A stretch of DNA of 13,072 nucleotides from CAYRZF01 sp964428805 (lineage in GTDB: Bacteria > Methylomirabilota > Methylomirabilia > Rokubacteriales > CSP1-6). Each line of letters starts with the position of its first letter. Within the stretch, counting starts at the first letter, position 1. A model generated the notes under the pieces. The model did not search any database and was not told the origin of the DNA. It saw only the letters and a list, made by a program, of their open reading frames with translations. Of the stretch, positions 7,041 through 12,415 are shown in pieces. The stretch lies in contig CAYRZF010000058.1 in NCBI GenBank assembly GCA_964428805.1, positions 1 to 13,072 on the forward strand, written 5' to 3'. Made by a program: the position numbers and the translations under genes.

Positions 7041-7727
7041 TTAGTGGTGTTTCTTGTTCCCTCGGGCGGATTCCAGGTAGCGGATCACCCAGTCGCGCGC
7101 GAGGTCCTTGCAGCCCAAGCCGAAGGCGAGGGCGAGCGCCAGCCCCACGGCACCGAACACGATGGTGAAGGCCGCGCGCACCAGCTCCGCGCCGACGCCG
7201 AGTTCGTGGAGCGTGATCGCGCCCGTGAACACGATGAGCGAATAGCGGGCGATGGTCGCGAGCACCTGTGCCTCGGCGAGGCCCGCGCTGGCTGCCGCAG
7301 TCCTGATGACCCCCGACAGGAAGTTCGCGAAGAACAGTCCCAGGATCAGCACCACCACCGCGGCGATGACCTTGGGAAGGTAGAGCAGGACCCGGTTCAG
7401 GAGCTCGGCCACCGCGGCGAGGCCCAGGGTGTTGATCGCGGTGATGACGAAGAGCAAAGTGGTCAGCCAGTACACGAGGATGGCGACCAGCTCGGAGGGG
7501 CTCTGGCGGATATCCGCGCGCGCCAGCATGGCGTCGATGCCGGCCCTGTCTCCTGCCACGTCGAAGCGGATGGCCAGCAAGAAGCGAAACACGAGCAGGC
7601 GGATGAACTTGGCCAGGATCCAGCCGCCGAGCAGGATCAGGAGGGCGGCGAGAAGATTGGGTAGGAACAGTGCGACCTTGGATAAAAAAGCCCTGCCTGG
7701 TTCCAGGAGGGTGGGCGCAAATTCCAT
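7041..7727 (-). CDS. MscS-like TM-helix repeat membrane protein lacking the cytoplasmic beta domain
   Basis: This 228-aa polytopic inner-membrane protein has about five hydrophobic segments (near 20-38, 80-105, 115-138, 155-175 and 183-206). Two segments are internal repeats of the conserved TM-helix type (Pfam TM_helix): LPNLLAALLILLGGWILAKF (22-41) and LPKVIAAVVVLILGLFFANF (117-136). The last helix, GLALALAFGLGCKDLARDW (195-213), resembles the MscS pore helix with its glycine/alanine packing. The chain ends about 20 residues later, so the cytoplasmic beta and alpha-beta vestibule domains of true MscS channels are missing. A role in osmotic or mechanical response is inferred from the family. 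It appears to be the first gene of the left operon; ATG at 7727 has only a weak upstream GAG motif as ribosome site. Confidence 0.8.
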   Translation of the reverse strand: MEFAPTLLEPGRAFLSKVALFLPNLLAALLILLGGWILAKFIRLLVFRFLLAIRFDVAGDRAGIDAMLARADIRQSPSELVAILVYWLTTLLFVITAINTLGLAAVAELLNRVLLYLPKVIAAVVVLILGLFFANFLSGVIRTAAASAGLAEAQVLATIARYSLIVFTGAITLHELGVGAELVRAAFTIVFGAVGLALALAFGLGCKDLARDWVIRYLESARGNKKHH

Positions 7728-7812
7728 GCTGGGGTCTCACGAAAAACGCAAACCCTACGCTAACATAGTGCTCCCATGATGGCAAGCCCCGCGCGTGGCG
7801 GATTCACGAGGT

Positions 7813-7842
7813 TTGTCACTTTGACACCCCTTGTGTTACACT
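7813..7842 (+). promoter_or_regulatory. Probable sigma-70 promoter of the sigma-54 regulator, with overlapping palindromes
   Basis: In the 138-bp divergent region, TTGTCA (7813-7818) is followed after 18 nt by TACACT (7837-7842), which carries an extended -10 TG one base upstream (7834-7835). Two small palindromes overlap it: TGTCA-CTT-TGACA (7814-7826) on the -35 box and GTGT-T-ACAC (7833-7841) on the -10 box. They are candidate operators, possibly for autoregulation. The gene's GGAGGT (7855-7860) stands 5 nt before the ATG at 7866. I see no convincing promoter for the opposite-strand MscS-like gene. Confidence 0.45.
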
Positions 7843-7865
7843 GAACGCGTCACTGGAGGTGTTGG

Positions 7866-9209
7866 ATGGAGCGCCCAAAAGTTCTCGTCGCAGACGATGA
7901 ACGGTCGATCCGCGACATGCTCTCGGCCGCTCTCACTCAGTGGGGCTACCAGGTGTTCCTCGCGGGAAGCGGCGCGGAGGCCCTCGGCCTGCTCAAGGGG
8001 CAGCTCCTCGACGCGGCGCTGATCGACATCCGCATGCCGGAAATGGACGGCATCGAGCTGCTTCGCGAGCTGAAGCGGTACGACTCCTCCATGGAGGTGG
8101 TGATCATGACGGGATACCCGACCGTGATCACCGCGGTGGAGGCGCTCAAGGAGGGGGCGTACGATTACCTGACCAAGCCGCTCATCATGGACGAGCTCAA
8201 GCACCTGCTGGCCCGCCTGATCGAGCGGCGGTTTCTGCGCAAGGAAGTGAACACGCTCCGGAGCCGTCTCGGCGAGCAGCTGGCGGTCAACGACCTCGTG
8301 GGCGTGTCCCGTCAACTCCAGGCGGTCAAGGATGTCGTCGCCAAGGTAGCCGTCTCGGACTCCCCCGTCATGGTGGAGGGAGAGAGCGGGACCGGCAAGG
8401 AGCTGGTGGCCGCGGCCATTCACCGCCTCTCGCCACGCTCGAAGGGGCCGTTTATCCCGGTCAACTGCAGCGCGATTCCCGCGGATCTTCTGGAGTCGGA
8501 GCTCTTTGGCCACATGCGCGGCGCCTTCACCGGAGCCGTCGCGGACGCCATCGGCTTGTTCCGGTCGGCGAACGCCGGCACCATTTTCCTGGACGAGATC
8601 GCTGAACTGCCGCCTGCGCTCCAGGTCAAACTGCTCAGGGTCCTCCAGGAAAAGGAGGTGCGCCCTGTCGGGGCCACCAAGTCGCATACCGTGGATGTGC
8701 GGATCATCGCCGCCACCAACCGGCAGCTCGAGGAGGCCATGAAAGACGGGAGCCTCCGCGAGGACCTCTTCTACCGGCTCAACGTTGTGCGGGTCCAACT
8801 GCCGCCGCTCCGGGAGCATAAGGATGACATCCCCGCGCTGGTCGCGCACTTCCTCCGCCAGTTCAACCAGCGCTTCAGGCGGGAGGTGACCGGAATCGAT
8901 CCGGAAGCCCTTGCCGCGCTCATGGCCTACGACTTCCCCGGCAACGTCCGAGAACTCGAGAACCTCATCGAGCGCGCCTACGCCCTCGGGGCGCGCGATC
9001 ACCTGAGGCTGTCCGATCTGCCGAGCCTCACCGCGAAAGCCCGGGAACCGGCGTCCACGGGCCCGCTTCCCACTCTGGCCGAAGTCGAGAAGGAGCTGAT
9101 TCTCCGGGCTCTCCAGATGCACAAGAACGACAAGGAAGGCGCAGCCAAGGCCCTCGGCCTCTCCCGGCGCACCATCTACCGCCGACTCAAGGAATACGGC
9201 CTCCTCTAG
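7866..9209 (+). CDS. NtrC-family sigma-54-dependent response regulator
   Basis: This 447-aa transcription activator drives sigma-54 RNA polymerase from distant enhancer sites when phosphorylated. The receiver domain (about 4-120) has D10/D11, phospho-acceptor D54 in LIDIRMPEMDG, T82 and K104. The AAA+ domain (about 142-375) has Walker A GESGTGKE (172-179), an intact GAFTGA sigma-54 contact loop (219-224), Walker B GTIFLDE (238-244), arginine-finger region FYRLNVV and sensor II region DFPGNVRELENLIERA (356-371). A Fis-type helix-turn-helix ends the protein (about 424-447, AAKALGLSRRTIYRRLKEYG). All key residues are present. No histidine kinase gene adjoins it, so its input is unknown. GGAGGT 5 nt before the ATG fixes the start. 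Its likely targets include the sigma-54 promoter at 9524-9540, which is inference. Confidence 0.95.
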   Translation: MERPKVLVADDERSIRDMLSAALTQWGYQVFLAGSGAEALGLLKGQLLDAALIDIRMPEMDGIELLRELKRYDSSMEVVIMTGYPTVITAVEALKEGAYDYLTKPLIMDELKHLLARLIERRFLRKEVNTLRSRLGEQLAVNDLVGVSRQLQAVKDVVAKVAVSDSPVMVEGESGTGKELVAAAIHRLSPRSKGPFIPVNCSAIPADLLESELFGHMRGAFTGAVADAIGLFRSANAGTIFLDEIAELPPALQVKLLRVLQEKEVRPVGATKSHTVDVRIIAATNRQLEEAMKDGSLREDLFYRLNVVRVQLPPLREHKDDIPALVAHFLRQFNQRFRREVTGIDPEALAALMAYDFPGNVRELENLIERAYALGARDHLRLSDLPSLTAKAREPASTGPLPTLAEVEKELILRALQMHKNDKEGAAKALGLSRRTIYRRLKEYGLL

Positions 9210-9214
9210 TCATT

Positions 9215-9241
9215 CGGAGGGGGCCTCGACGGCCCCCTCCG
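9215..9241 (+). terminator. Strong GC hairpin after the sigma-54 regulator
   Basis: A perfect 11-bp inverted repeat, CGGAGGGGGCC / GGCCCCCTCCG, with the 5-nt loop TCGAC starts 6 nt past the stop codon at 9207-9209. It is well placed as a terminator, but the following bases are C-rich with no T-run, so its type is uncertain. A second pairing partner (GAGGCCTCCCC, 9241-9251) could compete with it. Confidence 0.65.
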
Positions 9242-9259
9242 AGGCCTCCCCCTAGGGTT

Positions 9260-9359
9260 NNNNNNNNNNNNNNNNNNNNNNNNNNNNNNNNNNNNNNNNN
9301 NNNNNNNNNNNNNNNNNNNNNNNNNNNNNNNNNNNNNNNNNNNNNNNNNNNNNNNNNNN
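9260..9359. other. Assembly gap of 100 N
   Basis: Exactly 100 unknown bases are present, a conventional scaffold gap, so the true distance may differ. Both flanks are homopolymer-rich: C-rich and ending in CTAGGGTT on the left, beginning CTAGAGGGGGGAGCCCCCCCC on the right. The flanks are partly complementary, so a long GC hairpin or repeat probably broke the assembly. The order of the regulator and the downstream operon therefore rests on scaffolding. From 9210 to 9564 I see no gene apart from the unknown bases. Confidence 0.95.
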
Positions 9360-9405
9360 CTAGAGGGGGGAGCCCCCCCCTTTCCGAACCTCCCCCCCGG
9401 CCATC

Positions 9406-9441
9406 TGACAGCGTGACATCTCGGTCCTGAGGTCGTGTCAC
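9406..9441. promoter_or_regulatory. Candidate enhancer (upstream activator) half-sites for a sigma-54 activator
   Basis: Two direct half-sites TGACA (9406-9410 and 9414-9418, 3 nt apart) are followed by an inverted TGTCA (9436-9440). GTGACA (9413-9418) and TGTCAC (9436-9441) form a perfect 6-bp inverted repeat across 17 nt. The group ends about 85 bp upstream of the -24 element, a normal distance for an enhancer-binding protein. The same half-site with 3-nt spacing occurs at the regulator's own promoter (7814-7826). Binding is inferred. Confidence 0.4.
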
Positions 9442-9493
9442 GGCGGCATACCTTCCCCCCTGTCCTAAGGGGCTCAACCTATAAAACACAATA

Positions 9494-9508
9494 GTATCAG
9501 CTAGATAC
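9494..9508. promoter_or_regulatory. Small inverted repeat in an AT-rich patch upstream of the sigma-54 promoter
   Basis: GTATC (9494-9498) and GATAC (9504-9508) form a perfect inverted repeat around AGCTA, about 17 nt before the -24 GG. It sits in an AT-rich stretch (about 9478-9508) that stands out from the GC-rich surroundings. It may be a bend region or a binding site for a further regulator; I see no convincing IHF consensus. Confidence 0.25.
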
Positions 9509-9523
9509 GCTTCACCTGGAGAC

Positions 9524-9540
9524 TGGCATCCTCCCTGCAA
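9524..9540 (+). promoter_or_regulatory. Sigma-54 (RpoN) promoter of the receiver/FIST operon
   Basis: TGGCATCCTCCCTGCAA has GG at 9525-9526 and GC at 9537-9538, exactly 10 nt apart, with the flanking TGGCA and TGCA of the -24/-12 consensus (TGGCAC-N5-TTGCA). The predicted start is near 9550, just upstream of the AGGAG at 9553-9557 and the ATG at 9565, so the leader would be about 15 nt. The position relative to the gene and the candidate enhancer sites upstream support it. Confidence 0.75.
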
Positions 9541-9564
9541 TCCAACCTCCTCAGGAGAATGGAT

Positions 9565-9957
9565 ATGAGCTGGTTCGAGGCGAGCGAGGATCGAGGAGAT
9601 CGGTGGGTGTTGGTGGCCGACGCCGACGTAGAGGCAGCCGTCCATCTGGCTGGCTACTTCTCCCGGCGGGGGTTTCGGGCCTACCACACGGCCCGGGGGG
9701 AAGAAGCGGTGCTCGTCGGGCATTCCCACAGGCTCCTCCTGGCGGTCATCGACGTCACCCTTCTGGATATGTCCGGCGAGACGCTCGCGCGGCGGCTCAA
9801 GGCAATCGATCCAGAACTGCCCGTTCTCATGACTTCCGGCGACTACGCTCCCGAGCTGGAGGCAGCGGCTCGCCGGGTCGGCATCCTCTACTACGCCCAC
9901 AAACCGGCCGATTACCGGCTGATCGGTGGCGTGGTGGATAAAGCCCTCAGCAATTAA
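9565..9957 (+). CDS. Stand-alone receiver-domain protein (130 aa)
   Basis: The whole protein is a CheY-like receiver domain with no output domain. Visible landmarks are V15-D21 (VLVADAD), putative phospho-acceptor D63 in AVIDVTLLDMSGE, T90 in LMTSGD and K113 in YYAHKPAD. The acidic pair that binds Mg2+ is altered: the second Asp of the usual DD is Ala20, with another Asp at 21, so phosphorylation may be weak or atypical. I chose the ATG at 9565 because AGGAG (9553-9557) is 7 nt upstream; the in-frame ATG at 9559 is too close to it. A sigma-54 promoter stands just before it. It is the first gene of a three-gene operon with a 48-aa membrane peptide (16 nt after) and a FIST-domain protein, so it probably acts in signal transfer within that module. 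Confidence 0.88.
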   Translation: MSWFEASEDRGDRWVLVADADVEAAVHLAGYFSRRGFRAYHTARGEEAVLVGHSHRLLLAVIDVTLLDMSGETLARRLKAIDPELPVLMTSGDYAPELEAAARRVGILYYAHKPADYRLIGGVVDKALSN

Positions 9958-9973
9958 AGGAGGAAGAGGACCC

Positions 9974-10120
9974 ATGAACCGAATCAATCAGAATCTCGTG
10001 AATCAGATCCGTCGCCCCCGTGCGACCAGCGTGGCCTGCGAGTGGGGGAGAACCTTTCTCGCCCACAGCCTCATCGGGGTTCTGCTCGCGGCGCTCTGGA
10101 CCATGCTGGGCCTCCAATAA
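9974..10120 (+). CDS. Small single-span membrane peptide (48 aa), unknown function
   Basis: I do not recognise this peptide. It begins MNRINQNLVNQIRRP, is basic in its first half (R3, R13, R14, R16, R26), and ends in one hydrophobic segment at about residues 28-47 (FLAHSLIGVLLAALWTMLGL), so it is probably an inner-membrane peptide with its basic end in the cytoplasm. A strong AAAGGAGGAAGAGGA precedes the ATG at 9974, with 16 nt after the receiver stop. The next gene starts 25 nt after its stop. The good ribosome site, tight operon position and clean hydrophobic helix support a real gene. It might anchor or modulate its neighbours; this is inference. Confidence 0.7.
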   Translation: MNRINQNLVNQIRRPRATSVACEWGRTFLAHSLIGVLLAALWTMLGLQ

Positions 10121-10145
10121 CCCAAGCACCCCAGGGGGATTGCCG

Positions 10146-11279
10146 ATGCCCATGGAATGCGGATTCGGTCTGAGCCAGGCCCGGGACCTGAGGGAAGCCG
10201 CCCTCGAGGCCGCGCGTGAGGCGCGGGAACGCCTCACCGGCGGGAGCCCTCATGCGGCCCTGATCGTCGTGGCGGGAGAAGCGCTCCCGATGGCTGCGGC
10301 CATTGCCCGGGAAGTGCTGGGTCCCATTCCAATCGCGGGAGGAGGGAGCGGCGGGCTTCTCACCGACGCCGGTGTCGTCGGCCATGGCGTGGCGGTGGTC
10401 TGCTTCCGATCGGAGGAATGGGTGATTCAGTCGGCGTGCGCGGGCTCCAACGCGGTGGCGCCTGTCCCGGCGGCGGACCGCGTCGCAAGGCTGATCCTCT
10501 CGGGGCGCCCCAATCGGCGGCGCTATCCCCGGGGTCTCGCCGTGGCGTTCGGTGATTCCCGGTTGGCTGACGGCGCAGGTCCGTTCGCAAGCCGCTGGCG
10601 CCAGATCATGGGTCCAAAGCTCAGGAGTGTCGGCAGCATCATCCCCGACGCTCAGATGCTCTACTGTGGCGCCGTGCGGGAGCCGGGGCCGCTGTCGGTG
10701 CTCTGCCTGGAAGGGTCGGGACCAGTCGGGGTCGGGGTGGGATTAGGTTGGGCCCCCCTGACCCGAACGTGCGTCACGACCCGGACCGAGGGGTGTCTCG
10801 TCCACGAGCTGGACGGCCGCCCCGCCGCTGAGGTGTATGCCGAGGCGATTCCCGGTTCCGCCCAGGATCCGACCCGGTTTCCGTTGGGCCTTGCCACCCC
10901 GGACGAACAGTGGCTGATCCGCAGCGTAGTCGGCATCGAGGGGACCTCGCTGCGTCTCGGAGGAGAGCTCCCCGCCGACGGCGAGGTTCGGCTCATGGCT
11001 GCCAGCGTGAACGGGCTTCATCAGGCCACCCGGGATGCGGTCGTGACGGCCCTGAAGGGGCTGGAGGGGCAACCGGCCCGGGCGCTCCTGGTGATGGAGA
11101 GCGCGGCGCGCCTGGCCGTTCAAAACGGGACGGCGCGGCGCGAGTGGGAGATGATCCGGGAACAGGCCGCTCCGGACGCCACCTGTCTTGGCTGGCTCAC
11201 TGCCTTCGAGCTCGTTCCCGCAGGGGGCGGGCAGGTGACCCTCCAGAACGGGAGCGCGGTCGTCATCGCGTTCGCTTAA
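10146..11279 (+). CDS. FIST-domain sensory protein (FIST N and FIST C)
   Basis: This 377-aa cytoplasmic protein matches the FIST family, predicted small-ligand sensing domains found in bacterial signal-transduction proteins; ligands are not established (amino acids have been proposed). The FIST_N part (about 10-200) includes AALIVVAGEALPMAAAIARE and the glycine-rich IAGGGSGGLLTDAG (about 61-74). The FIST_C part (about 230-375) shows DEQWLIRSVVGIEG, then LPADGEVRLMAAS, a LLVMESAARL segment where many members have a Cys-x-x-Arg, and a final NGSAVVIAF strand. It has no fused kinase, GGDEF or methyl-accepting output domain, so it would need partners such as the receiver encoded two genes upstream. 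I chose ATG 10146, with AGGGGGA 6 nt upstream; longer in-frame forms overlap the small peptide gene. No signal peptide or membrane span is seen. Confidence 0.82.
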   Translation: MPMECGFGLSQARDLREAALEAAREARERLTGGSPHAALIVVAGEALPMAAAIAREVLGPIPIAGGGSGGLLTDAGVVGHGVAVVCFRSEEWVIQSACAGSNAVAPVPAADRVARLILSGRPNRRRYPRGLAVAFGDSRLADGAGPFASRWRQIMGPKLRSVGSIIPDAQMLYCGAVREPGPLSVLCLEGSGPVGVGVGLGWAPLTRTCVTTRTEGCLVHELDGRPAAEVYAEAIPGSAQDPTRFPLGLATPDEQWLIRSVVGIEGTSLRLGGELPADGEVRLMAASVNGLHQATRDAVVTALKGLEGQPARALLVMESAARLAVQNGTARREWEMIREQAAPDATCLGWLTAFELVPAGGGQVTLQNGSAVVIAFA

Positions 11280-11280
11280 C

Positions 11281-11484
11281 TTAGAGCTTCTTCTGGTTCA
11301 GGTACTGTTTCAGCGCCTCCGCCACGGTCTCGTTGAAGCTCTGGCCCGACTCCCGACAGAACCTCTTGAGCCGCAAAGCCAGTTCACCGGGAACACGCAC
11401 CGCGAGCTGAGCAACGAGCTTCAGGTCGGGCGCCTGTGGCACAGCGTGGACCGCCAGCTGACCCTTCGGACGCTCCCGCCTCAT
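11281..11484 (-). CDS. Ribbon-helix-helix (CopG/Arc-type) DNA-binding protein (67 aa)
   Basis: This short protein has the RHH layout: a basic N-terminal tail, a strand LVAQLAVRVP (22-31), helix 1 (about 33-46, ELALRLKRFCRESG) and helix 2 (about 48-62, SFNETVAEALKQYL). Such proteins bind DNA as dimers and are often antitoxins, plasmid or gene regulators. I chose the ATG at 11484 because AGGAGG stands about 6 nt upstream; in-frame ATG 11523 and GTG 11553 lack good ribosome sites. No toxin-like gene is next to it: the FIST gene converges on it with stops one nucleotide apart, and livF lies 190 nt upstream across a non-coding stretch. It is therefore probably a stand-alone regulator, target unknown. 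Confidence 0.75.
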   Translation of the reverse strand: MRRERPKGQLAVHAVPQAPDLKLVAQLAVRVPGELALRLKRFCRESGQSFNETVAEALKQYLNQKKL

Positions 11485-11646
11485 CGGTTGCCTCCTCGCT
11501 CCTTTGACGCGCTTCGTGGGCATCGCGGTACCATCCGGCTCATATGCTGGCACACCATCGGCGATTGAAGGTAGAAAATTGGTTGCCGGCTGGCGCGGTT
11601 GTCGGGGAGGCGCGGGAACGATCCGAAGGCGGAACGGGAATGCCGG

Positions 11647-11671
11647 GGGCGCGATTACCTGGCGCGCGCCC
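11647..11671 (-). terminator. Possible hairpin terminator after the livF-like gene
   Basis: A perfect 7-bp repeat GGGCGCG / CGCGCCC with an 11-nt loop begins 3 nt past the livF-like stop codon (11675-11677) on the minus strand. No U-run follows, so the evidence is limited. The rest of the 190-nt gap to the RHH gene shows nothing that I can name. Confidence 0.35.
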
Positions 11672-11674
11672 GGA

Positions 11675-12394
11675 TCATCCGCGGATGGTCTTCATGACTT
11701 CGGTGTTTGCGAACGCGCTTCGCGGGTCTCCCATGAAAATGATCTCGCCTCGATCGATCGCATAGAGCCGGTCCGCGACCCGAGAGGCGGTCATCAAGTT
11801 GGACTCAGCGATCAACAAGGAGATCCCCATCCCCTTTATTTTTTTCACGGCGTCGATGAAGCGGGTGACGACCACCGGAGCAAGGCCCTCAAACGGTTCG
11901 TCCAGCAGCAAAATTGAAGGCGCAAGCGTCATGGCTCTGGCGATGGCCACCATTTTTTTCTGGCCTCCGCTCAGATTCAGCCCCCTCCGTCCGAGAAAGG
12001 CCCGCACCTCTGGAAAGATAGCGAAGATTTTCTCGTCTGCGTCGTCGGCGGGGGAGGCCGACCGGCCTTGCCCGGAGGGACGGGCCAACCAGTGACTGAT
12101 CTGAAAGTTCTCGGCGACGGTGAGGTCGGGGAAAATCCCGGAGTCCTCCGGGGAATATCCGATGCCCAGCAGGGCCCGCTTGTGCGTCGGAAGGCGGGTG
12201 ATGTCCCGGCCTTTGAAGGTGATCTTTCCGGACTTCGGGGACAGGAGGCCCATGATGGTGTCAATGGTGGTTGTTTTGCCGGCGCCGTTCCGGCCGACGA
12301 GGCAAACGGCCTCGCCGGCCTTCACCTCCAGAGAGACCCCTCTGAGAACGTGGGCGGGCCCTCGGAATGTGTTGATGTGATCAAGCTCGAGCAT
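11675..12394 (-). CDS. LivF-like ABC transporter ATPase (HAAT family)
   Basis: This 239-aa ATPase is one of the two nucleotide-binding subunits of a branched-chain amino acid/urea/amide-type importer. It has Walker A GRNGAGKTT (34-42), a Q-loop region SPEDSGIFPDLTVAENF (81-97) typical of LivF-like proteins, signature LSGGQKKMVAIARA (141-154) and Walker B ILLLDEP (161-167). Differences from common LivF are SPED where VPEG is usual and AESN (196-199) where VEQN is usual at the H-loop, plus a short inserted patch near 106-120 (serine/aspartate-rich). The length is family-like. CAGGAAA stands before the ATG at 12394. It lies 21 nt downstream of the LivG-like gene. The permeases and binding protein are outside the window, so the substrate is not known. 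Confidence 0.9.
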   Translation of the reverse strand: MLELDHINTFRGPAHVLRGVSLEVKAGEAVCLVGRNGAGKTTTIDTIMGLLSPKSGKITFKGRDITRLPTHKRALLGIGYSPEDSGIFPDLTVAENFQISHWLARPSGQGRSASPADDADEKIFAIFPEVRAFLGRRGLNLSGGQKKMVAIARAMTLAPSILLLDEPFEGLAPVVVTRFIDAVKKIKGMGISLLIAESNLMTASRVADRLYAIDRGEIIFMGDPRSAFANTEVMKTIRG

Positions 12395-12415
12395 GTCGTG
12401 GTTTCCTGAGCCCCA

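Noticed and set aside
7836..9122. 428-aa minus-strand frame opposite the sigma-54 regulator
   Set aside because: No recognisable domain; the plus strand encodes a full NtrC-type protein with all motifs.
9210..9564. CRISPR, tRNA or insertion-sequence end around the N gap
   Set aside because: No repeated spacer units, cloverleaf or transposase frame can be seen; only a hairpin, homopolymer runs and promoter elements.
11281..11484. RHH protein as the antitoxin of a toxin-antitoxin pair
   Set aside because: No toxin-like small gene is next to it; neighbours are a convergent FIST gene and a non-coding stretch before livF.
11547..11561. TGGCACACCATCGGC on the plus strand, a second GG-N10-GC match
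   Set aside because: The -12 side is CGGC instead of TTGC and no plus-strand gene follows; it would point antisense into the livF-like gene. Probably chance.
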